Part shown: one piece after another, positions 56,571-64,000 of the stretch
How positions within the stretch are numbered: position 1 is the stretch's first letter
How the letters are laid out: each line of letters opens with the position of its first letter
Source of the DNA: Thermothielavioides terrestris NRRL 8126
Taxonomy: Eukaryota; Ascomycota; Sordariomycetes; Sordariales; Chaetomiaceae
NCBI RefSeq assembly: GCF_000226115.1
Contig: NC_016459.1
Location: forward strand, 2,651,501-2,715,500
Reading direction: 5' to 3'
Length of the DNA: 64,000 bases
The notes under the pieces: model-generated
Seen by the model: only the letters and a program-made list of their open reading frames with translations
The model's database searches: none
What the model was told of the DNA's origin: nothing
Made by a program: the position numbers and the translations under genes

Positions 56571-58289
56571 TCATGGACGAGTAGTGTGTCCGCTTCCCGG
56601 GAAGTACGGCCTCGGCGGCCCCGGCAACCGCGGAACGGGCCCTCGCAGCTGTCTCTCGCCGCCGGCGCTGCTCATGACCTGCACCTCCACCGTCTTCCGT
56701 ATGCCCGCCGCGGGCGCGTCGTCCCCGCCCAGAGTGCCCAGCTCCATTACCTGGTCACCGATCGGCAGCCCAAGCGAGTCCGCGCTCGTGCTGCTCGTCG
56801 CCAGGGTCGGCTCTCGCGTCGAGGCCCTCGACACCAACTGCCACCGGTTCGTCAGCACCGCCACATCATCTACAGGGGAGGGCCGTCTTTGCCATGTGGC
56901 AAAATGGGTTGCTGCTCACGTCGCCGTAGGTGGCGGGCCGGGCGGAGGCCGGCGCCGGCGTGCCGTCCACGGCCACGGCCGGGAACTTGCGCGGGAAGAG
57001 GAGGTTGCGCCAGCTGGAGAGCGAGCTCTCGGTGGCGCCGTAGATGACGGCGTCGACGCAGCCCTGCACGACGATGCACGCCTTGTCGAGCGTCTGCACC
57101 TGCCACGGCGCCGGCTCGCCGCTGATGGTCTGGTAGATCCGGATGGTCGTCGGCAGCGTCCAGACTACGGCGTAGGCCAGGGGGTACAGGAGCATGAGCC
57201 GGGCGAGCTGGTGCGATCAGGGGAGTGTCAGAAGCAAGGCGGGGAAAGACATCTTGGATTTTTTTTTTCTCTCTTGCGGTTCGCTCACCTTCTTCAGCTT
57301 GCGGGTGTGCCTGGATGGGTTGCCCGACCTGTCGTGCTGGCTGGTCGTGCCGCCTGTTTCGAGCTGGCGAGAGCCTGAGCCGCTGAGCCTCCCCGACGCA
57401 TCGAGCGATGCCATGTGACGGTGGGCGCGGAATAGGATGAAGTACAGCCTCGCATACATGACGAACATGGCCCCGATGATCGTCCCTGGAGTCTGTCAAT
57501 GGCCACTTTTTCCTTGGCGCAGGACCCTGGAGGTTCATGCGAGACACGGAGGCACCTACACCGCGGGACAAAGTTGACCTGCGTGCGCCATGCCGATTAG
57601 ATGTGACCGTCGGACTGGGGCTTCCGGGGGGGAGTAGACAGCACAGGTTAGGACGGACGAAGTAGGGAGATCATTACCAGCAGCCGGACCTGGTCCGAAG
57701 TGAACCAACACCATCCGCCCACGTCGCCGTAGCCGGTCACGCCGAGCCCGATGGCAGCCCAGGCGATCGAGAACAGCCACGGCAAAATCCAGAGGATGAG
57801 CTGATGCTCCTGAACCCACGACGAGCTCCGCTTGTGGTCGGCGAGCACAAAGTACGTGCAGACGGCGATGATCAGGACCCAGTAGTCGGTCTGGATGACG
57901 AAGACCTGGGTCATGAAGCCGTTGAAGGTGCAGAACCGGGCCTGCTCGGGCGCCCCGATCCACCGCCCGCCGACGTTCAGGGACGACGACAGGAGGAAGT
58001 TGAGCGCCATGACACAATCGCTGATGGCCAGGCCGAGGATGAGATGGTGGCGAAAGGTACGCAGGTTGGAGAACGCCTGCGGAGTGACATGGTCACGGAC
58101 GTGAGTCGAGGTGCTGTTCGAAGGACGTGAGAGTAAGCTACCTACCAAAAAGCTGGCTATTATCCAGGCTGCCCCGAGCAGTGACAGAATGGAGACCGCC
58201 AGGATGACGGCGCTCTGGATCCGGATAACCCCGGGGTCCGTGGGCGCCGCCAACGCCGTTCGAGGGCCGATCTCGACGCTACCGTGCAT
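56571..58289 (-). CDS. seven-helix GPCR, cAMP-receptor-like family
   Basis: Six-exon model: 58289-58146, 58076-57678, 57578-57560, 57485-57289, 57207-56920, 56837-56571; introns 69, 99, 74, 81 and 82 bp; 437 residues. Splicing restores continuous family blocks: FLAFSNLRTFRHHLILGLAISD, MTQVFVIQTDYWVLIIAVCTYF, WCWFTSDQVRLL-VNFVPRW-TIIGAMFVMYARLYFI, KL-ARLMLLYPLAYAVVWTLP and DAVIYGATESSLSSW. Seven hydrophobic segments can be counted. Conserved Cys in RFCTF and WCWF may form the usual extracellular disulfide. The pattern fits Dictyostelium-cAMP-receptor-like fungal receptors (Neurospora GPR-1 / Aspergillus GprH group). Ligand unknown. The C-tail is Gly/Pro/Ser-rich with GIRKTVEVQV. The 19-nt third exon would be missed by simple gene finders. 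Confidence 0.85.
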
Positions 58290-59543
58290 AGCTTCCCGAG
58301 GGCATCAAGGAATGACTCGTGGACTTGCCGATCATGACTGGAACTGGTCAAGCAATCCATTGTTCAATAGCTAAGGGGTTTGCCCTGGGTATTTCATCGA
58401 ACTGATTCTGTCAGTACCTTGTGTGTTTCTTCCAACTTCGAGCCACCAAAGCATGTCGCGTCCAATAATCCGGGAGACAGCAGCCACGCGAGGTGCCGGC
58501 GCCTATCAGACACCCGCAAACCACCCCCGGGCCCCCTGACGGGTGCGACGGAGCTTCAAACAAGGTCGCAGCACGGCGCGCTGCCCAGGAAAAGGGGCTT
58601 CGCTGGTATCCGCGGGACCAGGCCGCGAGTTCGAAGCTCCTGGCACTTACACAGTAGTTATCAGTCGCAGGGGGTACTTGCTTGTTCCTGGGGGGATGGA
58701 GGGAGGCAATGCGGCCGAGAGCTCTTATCAGCATCTGCCCCGAGGAGACAGAAGACTCAAGGCATGGGTAGGTGCACAGTGGTACTGGTATGGAAGGGAA
58801 AGGCTTGCGATATCACGGGCTCAACCTCCAAGCCACTCCTTCTCTCAACCACGACCAGCCTCTCGTCGGGGATTTTCCAGGGGCAGGATGGGGCCAGGAT
58901 ACTAAGTACAGAATGCGTGATCCGGGATCTGGCCAGGGGAAGCCAATTTTCCGGGCCTGAGTGTCGACGACAACGTCTAGCTAGGTACGGACGACGCCAG
59001 ACGCGAGACCCCCACGCGCTCCCTCTCAGGGCAGAGGTGCTATCAGAGCTATCGGCAAGCGCTCGAGATAGCCTGCAGGTCCGCGGAAAACGTTGGCTTG
59101 CCGGCCGTCTCACCCTGGCATCCAGCTGAAACACGTCCAGTACGGAAGTATATGCCGTCGCTGGCCACGGAGGGTTGTGGGCTGTAAGCTCGCTTGAGCT
59201 GACCAGCTGAAGCTTCTGCGTTGCTTGGTGTTGGAAGCTTGACGCTGAAGTCCGGTCTCTCGCAGGCGGCTTTGGTACCCGACTGTCCAAACGTGGGGGG
59301 CCAGGGTTAATAGGTAGGTACAACTGGCTATGTGATGTTTGTTAACTGTCTGGTGGCTTTGTGTCTCCACTGGGAACCCTTAACTTGCAACACGCCAAGC
59401 CACCATTTTAGCGTTGACGGCACGCTGTGGCGCGCCTGAGCGCTCATCGCGATTTGGGGCCGCGATTTGGGGCCGATCTGGCCTGGCCAAGCTCTGATTT
59501 TTGAACGACACTCGAAGTGGGCAAAGTCGACCACAATCCTGGA
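58290..59543. promoter_or_regulatory. divergent intergenic region GPCR / LETM1-like gene
   Basis: 1.25 kb between divergent starts. Near 59451-59477 a GCGATTTGGGGCC segment is directly repeated. Frames such as 58380-59129 lack domain-like pattern. By position it holds both promoters. Confidence 0.45.
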
Positions 59544-60752
59544 ATGAGGCACCACGCCCTCATTCTGCGCGGCGCGCTCCGCGCCAATGCCCGCCCGCTG
59601 CCCAAGAGGCATGCGCTGGCTGCGCAGCTGTCCCCAATCCTGATACTATCCGGCTCTTCGCAGCTGTCCCGGACACGCCTGCGCTGCTGCCCCCAACAAC
59701 GAAGCTACTCTTCCTCCTCGCCCGAACCTCAACCTCGATCTCAGCCTCAACCTCAACCTCCGATCCAACCCAAAACCGAAACCCAACCACAACAACCTGA
59801 ACAAGAACAAACCCCCTCCCCCTACCCCTCCGCCGCGAACCCCCCACCGACCACCCGCCCGCCCCCTCTCAACCTCCCGGCCCGGCCGCGCGAAGCAACG
59901 TCCTTCTTCAGCGCCGCCAACATCAAATACCTCATCGCGCGCGGCATCGCCTACATGGTCTTCTACAAGACCGGCCTGTCGCACATCCTGACCAACACGC
60001 GCCTGCTCTTCTTCTCCTCGTCGCCGTCGTCCTCCTCCATCGCGGCTATGCGCCCGGAGCCGCACACGCGCGCCTTCTCCCTCCTGTACCGGCGCTGGCA
60101 GCACGACGCCCGCCGCCTGCCGCTCTTCGCCCTCATGCTGCTCGTCTGCGGCGAGCTCACGCCCTTCGCCGTGCTGTTCCTGCCGCGCGTCGTGCCGTTC
60201 ACCTGCCGCATCCCCTCGCAGGTCGAGAAGGTCCTGCGCGAGGCGGAGGCGCGGCGCAGGGCCGCGAGGCGGTTGGTTGCCGCCGGCGGGGCGGCTGCGG
60301 GTGAGGATTTTGCTAGGAGTTGGAGTGGGGGTGAGGGTCGCGCCGGGGAGAAGAAGGATGGGAAAGGGGGCGCCGCCCGCATCAAGGTTGTGGGAGCGGC
60401 GAGGGCGACGCCGGAGGCGCTGGCCATGATTCTGGATCTGCCCGTCAGATCGTGGACGCGCAAGAAGAGGTTGTGGTCCAGAATCCATGAGCGGTTGCAC
60501 TTCTTGAATGTTGATGATGGGTTGCTGGCGGAGGCCGGCGGGGCGGAGGCGCTGGTGGCCGAGGAGCTGCGGCTGGCGTGCGCCGATCGCGGAATTGATG
60601 TGCTGGGACGCAGCGAGGAGGAGCTGCGCACCGCGCTGGGGAGGTGGTTGCACCTGACAGATGAAAGAAGGCTCGGGGTGGAGGAAAGGCAGAAAGCCGT
60701 GCTGTGGTTGTTGTTGTCGGAAGAGAGCCAGTGGGATCGTTTTGAAGGGTAG
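59544..60752 (+). CDS. mitochondrial LETM1-type ribosome-binding-domain protein
   Basis: Single-exon 402-residue protein; the ATG at 59544 is chosen because the upstream in-frame triplet is GTG. The N-terminus (MRHHALILRGALRAN...) is basic and acid-free, consistent with import into mitochondria. It is followed by a low-complexity Pro/Gln/Thr linker. FFSAANIKYLIARGIAYMVFYKTGL and the single membrane helix RLPLFALMLLVCGELTPFAVLFLP, ending in VVPFTCRIPSQVEK, form the typical start of a LETM1 domain. The rest (LACADRGIDVLGRSEEELRTALGRWLHL) is the RBD-like helical part. Mdm38/Ylh47/LETM1 proteins act in K+/H+ homeostasis and mitoribosome contact. This one is shorter, with a Gly/Ala insert at about 250-280, and lacks visible EF hands, so it may be nearer to LETMD1 or fungal Mrx-type paralogues. 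Confidence 0.83.
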   Translation: MRHHALILRGALRANARPLPKRHALAAQLSPILILSGSSQLSRTRLRCCPQQRSYSSSSPEPQPRSQPQPQPPIQPKTETQPQQPEQEQTPSPYPSAANPPPTTRPPPLNLPARPREATSFFSAANIKYLIARGIAYMVFYKTGLSHILTNTRLLFFSSSPSSSSIAAMRPEPHTRAFSLLYRRWQHDARRLPLFALMLLVCGELTPFAVLFLPRVVPFTCRIPSQVEKVLREAEARRRAARRLVAAGGAAAGEDFARSWSGGEGRAGEKKDGKGGAARIKVVGAARATPEALAMILDLPVRSWTRKKRLWSRIHERLHFLNVDDGLLAEAGGAEALVAEELRLACADRGIDVLGRSEEELRTALGRWLHLTDERRLGVEERQKAVLWLLLSEESQWDRFEG

Positions 60753-60849
60753 GGGAATGCGTGATGGCTGTGTATTATGTTCTGTACTACCATGTATGCC
60801 CTGGCTGGTCTGTCGATACACCCACCCAAGGGGAAGCACTCCTCTGTAC

Positions 60850-61366
60850 TCACGACTCAATAGAGTCCATCCGCGATCTCAAGGAAGGCGCCCCTCATCC
60901 TCGCGTTCTGCTCCTGCAAGAAGCGGAGGAAGGCCGCGCGGTCATGGCCCTCGTAGCTCTCGGTCCACAGGCTGGCACGGTGGTCGTCCGGCTGAGAGTG
61001 CATGAACTCGAGCAGCCCGGTCTGCAGAAAGTGCCACAGCGCGTGGACCGCCCGCTCCGTCGCGTTGGCCGTCTACGACAGCCGCCCCAGCTTGAGCACT
61101 CCGTCGCTGAAAATCAGTGGCCATGCCCACGGCCGTGCTGTCCGGCGCAGTCCTCACCCAGGCGGATGCCGGCGTTGGTCAGCACGTCGTACGAGAAGCC
61201 CGTCTGCACTCGCTGGTCAATGGATAGCATGTTGACCCTGTTGTTCCAGCTCCACAGGCTGAAGTATATCTATATCGCCTTGGGCCGCCGCGGTGGCAGA
61301 CTGGGCCACGACGCAAACACTCCCTCACCTCCTTGCATCGGATGCTGACGTTCTCGCGGAGCTTGG
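60850..61366 (-). pseudogene. relic of a serine carboxypeptidase (peptidase S10)
   Basis: Fragments of an S10 peptidase can be read in order on the minus strand but in different frames. ENVSIRCKE (about 61365-61330) corresponds to the start of the mature domain. [13 protein letters not shown] and GFSYDVLTN (about 61250-61165) follow in another frame, which then meets a stop (TGA, about 61118). ATERAVHALWHFLQTGLLEF and LWTESYEGHD follow, then FLRFLQEQN (about 61075-60880) up to a stop near 60853. The block normally holding the WLNGGPGCSS oxyanion region is missing between the first two pieces. The catalytic Ser in ESYGG is kept, but the next Gly reads Glu. Deletion, frameshift and stop show a dead, truncated copy. 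It is GC-rich, so loss was not by RIP. Which S10 subfamily it came from cannot be told. Confidence 0.75.
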
Positions 61367-61860
61367 ACTAGCGTGTCTTCCACGACTCGGGGGGCTGCCG
61401 ACTAAAACACAATGCTTTCCGTAGCTATCTCCAGATGGAACTGCAGGATGTACCAGATAGTCCTGTGCCAGCTTGTTTGTACTTCACACTCTTGGCCAAA
61501 CTCCAATCCATGATCTCCTGATTGCAAAATCAACCTCCCAAGCTGCTTGCTGCCCAGCGTTCCCTGACTCAGCATCCTGGCCAGGTAGCACCACACAGGA
61601 GTCCCCTTTCCCAAATCGCCGGCCTGTACTTTTTCCGAAGCCAGCAAGTGTGCTGTATGCGGTCAAATAAACTCAACCGACTAGAAGAAGGCGAAGCCCT
61701 CGTTGTTCATAAAGACATCAATAAATATGGTTGCTGACATCCACAAAGATGCGGGGTGGGGGCGCGAGAATGCATCACACAGAACAAGCAGCGCGCCAAG
61801 AGCGCTCTCCCTCGGCTCTTATCCGCCAAATCGGCCGCCTGGCCAGCTAATGTGGCTCTC
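61367..61860. other. intergenic, downstream of NAB3
   Basis: No gene recognised; it may include further eroded carboxypeptidase sequence, but no motif can be named. The NAB3 3' UTR lies at its right end. Confidence 0.4.
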
Positions 61861-64000
61861 CTACGCCGGCCGATTCAGCTGCTCCAGAATCGTCTGGACG
61901 TGCGCGGCATCCACTCCGCCACCGTACCCACCGCCGGGAACAGCCGCAGCCGGCGCAGCTGGCGGCGCGTACGGCGGCGCCGCTCCGTAGCTGGGAACGC
62001 CCGGCGCGGGAGCACCCGGGACCGGGGCCGGCGGCGCGGCGGCGGCTACGCTCCGGAGGTTGCCAAAGAGGGCGTTCATGTCGATCTGCGCAGCCTGCGG
62101 TTGCGCGCTCGCGGGTGGGACCGCGGAATGGGGGGCATGGGCGGCGGTGCTGGCCTGCGGGTTCTGGAGAGATGCCAAGAGCGCCTGGAGAGCCGAGTTG
62201 TCGAGCTGGCCGACCACGCTTGCGAGGTCAGCTGCCGGAGGAGGTGCCGCCTGCGGTTGTGCAGGGGCAACGGACTGTGGCGGGTACTGGTACGGATAGC
62301 CCGCTGGCGCAGCCTCTGTCGGGTAACGCGGCTGCTGGCCGTAGCCGTTGGGCACATAAGGCGGGTGGGATTGGGCGAGCTGCACGCCGTGCTGGGATTT
62401 CTCCCTCATCACGAGCTCTGCCGCCACCGGCGGGTCCACGCCCTGGTAGAGCTCGAAGCGGACGCTGCTGCCCCCGGACCGGATGAAGACCTGGATGGGA
62501 ATCTTGCCCTGCGATTGTGCCGTGTAGTCGAGGTCGACGATGGCAAGGACGCCTTCGACGACTTGGCGCTGCACTACTGTATCGCGGGGAAACCGAGGGT
62601 TGAGGTACATGACGTCGGTCTTGAGGCCTCTGGTATGGAACGCTCCCTGGACCCAGCCGACAAAGTCTCGCGAGACCTCCTGGAGAAGGAGGATTTGAAC
62701 GTCGGGGACGTCGGACCCGAACCGCCGCGGCAGATCAAACCGGTCGCTTTCAGAAGGGACACGACGGTGGGGGCTGGGGCTCCGGCGCCTGTACGACTCG
62801 TCACCGTAGCGGCCGTACCGCGCAGGCGACCGGGACCGCCGGCGCGCATGAGGGCCGCCGAAATCGCGGTCTCTAGCATACGGGCCGTCGCGGCCACCAC
62901 GGATGTCACTCCGGCGTGGCGATGGGGAACGCCCCGGCCGATAATCATCGCGTCTCCGGCCGTGCTCTCCCATGTCGTACCGGCCATTTGCGCCGCGGAC
63001 ATCCCGCGCGGCTCGGCGATCGGGAGACCGGTCTCTTTCATCCTTCTTCTTTTGGGCGCGCGAGATCTCGAGATCTGCCAGACAGTTAGACCATGGTCGC
63101 AAACCGCCACAAACCGTAGACGGAAAGAGGACCTACGTATTCTACGCCCGCCAAGCTCGATTCCCTGAGCGCCCTGCATGGCAGCTTGGCCCTCAGCCAC
63201 GGTGTGGTATTGCACGAATCCATAGGCGTTCTTCAGGGAGATCTGCGCTAGCCGGCCGAATACATGGAACACGTCAAAGACTTCCCGTTTCGAGACCCTT
63301 TCGCTTGACAGATTGCCTGCGTAACGACTTTGTCAGCCGACGGCCGCGAACTAATGAATGTGATGGACTCACCGATGAAGATGCGGGACCCCTCGGGGAA
63401 TCTCTCCCACCTCGCCTCGGATGTGTACCGCTTCTCGTCGGCCTGGAACTGCTCCCATCGTTGTTTGATGGGCATGGCATGGTAGTTTGACGAAACTGCG
63501 TCTCCGCTGAGGGGCATGTGATGGGCATGGGGGTGAGACGGGCCGCCGCTGAACGGCCCTGGTGGCGGCGGGGGGAGGGATGAAATACCCTCATTTGCAA
63601 CGTACGCGCCATGCTGTGCGATGGGACTGGCAATGTTCAATGGCACTGCCGGGCTTGCAGGAGCATGAGGGCCTCGGGAACGGAACTGAGGGATGGCGGG
63701 CAAACTGGCGGGTGGGTTGGGAAGAGAAGGCTTAGGGGGCAGTGAGGGAGGGTGAGAGACAAACGGGGCAGCCGGAGCGGCTTGCGCGGTAACAGGAGCG
63801 GCTTGTGTGGTAACAGGGGCGGCCTGTGCCGGCGCGCTGGGCGGTGAGGTTGTGGCGGTCGCCTTTGCAGTGATGTCGTCTACCAGCTTTTGGATATCAA
63901 TTCCGGGAGCGAGATCACCTTCATCTGCCGGTTCAGGAGCCGGACCCGCCGGCGCAGTAGGCGAGGCTGCTTGGGGGGCGGAGGCGGCTGGGACTTGCTC
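61861..64000 (-). CDS. NAB3: Nab3-type RNA-binding protein, 3' part (5' end beyond window)
   Basis: RNA-binding subunit of the Nrd1-Nab3 type early termination machinery. Exons in the window: 64000-63373, 63316-63137, 63074-61861, with introns of 56 and 62 bp; the frame stays open to the window edge. The splices restore an RRM: RIFIGNLSSERVSKREVF (RNP2 IFIGNL), FGRLAQISLKNAYGFVQY (RNP1 AYGFVQY) and GGRRIHLEISRAQKKKDERD. An Arg/Asp/Ser-rich stretch follows, then a second folded segment: VQILLLQEVSRDFVGWVQGAF, TDVMYLNPRFP and VLAIVDLDYTAQSQGKIPIQVF. It resembles the anticodon-binding-like domain seen in NCOA5 and in Nab3 relatives. The C-terminus is Gln/Pro/Ala-rich and ends GVDAAHVQTILEQLNRPA, a short helix like the Nab3 C-terminal assembly motif (inferred). 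The N-terminal part is Pro/Ala-rich with a VTTQAAP/VTAQAAP repeat. Confidence 0.88.

Overview
This is nuclear DNA from a filamentous ascomycete, most likely a sordariomycete of Sordariales/Chaetomiaceae type. The reasons are intron-bearing genes with 55-130 bp introns (donors such as GTGAGT/GTATGC/GTACGT, CTAAC/CTGAC branch sites, CAG/TAG acceptors), GC-rich third codon positions, and AT-rich blocks mutated by C-to-T/G-to-A changes typical of repeat-induced point mutation (RIP). The gene set is also fungal: Rpt3, a folliculin/Lst7 homologue, Fmp25, COG3, a Ymc1-type carrier, Tip20/RINT1, a DUF155 protein, cytosolic SHMT, Spt7, a FRE-type reductase, a cAMP-receptor-like GPCR, a LETM1-domain protein and Nab3.

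Layout. 1-5770: a RIP-degraded Ty3/gypsy retrotransposon; pol is readable on the + strand through stops, and a candidate 3' LTR lies at 5442-5770. 7150-21214: RPT3 (+), LST7 (-), a long gene-free stretch (12012-15993), a protein tyrosine phosphatase (-) and FMP25 (-). 22384-26499: an unusual repeat block between FMP25 and COG3, with about 250 bp terminal inverted repeats enclosing two minisatellite arrays. The second array carries a clean solo LTR with a 5 bp target-site duplication. 26619-37046: COG3 (+), YMC1 (+), TIP20/RINT1 (-), a DUF155/RMND1-like gene (+), and a small possible PD-(D/E)XK-fold gene (+). 37879-50740: a large fungal-specific Q/P-rich protein (-), SHMT (+), SPT7 (-). 51818-64000: a VanZ-like membrane protein (+), a FRE-type flavocytochrome (-), a six-exon GPCR (-), a LETM1-domain protein (+), a relic of a serine carboxypeptidase (-) and the 3' part of NAB3 (-), which runs off the window.

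The genes do not form a biosynthetic or defence cluster. They are mainly core housekeeping genes: proteasome, two membrane-tethering complexes (COG, Dsl1), a TORC1-related Lst7 protein, mitochondrial inner-membrane proteins, one-carbon metabolism, SAGA and transcription termination. Intron positions were worked out by hand from splice signals and reading-frame continuity, so internal boundaries are inferences. Neighbouring exon phases agree in every model given. The most unusual structure is the inverted-repeat-bounded minisatellite element at 22384-26499. No function is claimed for it.
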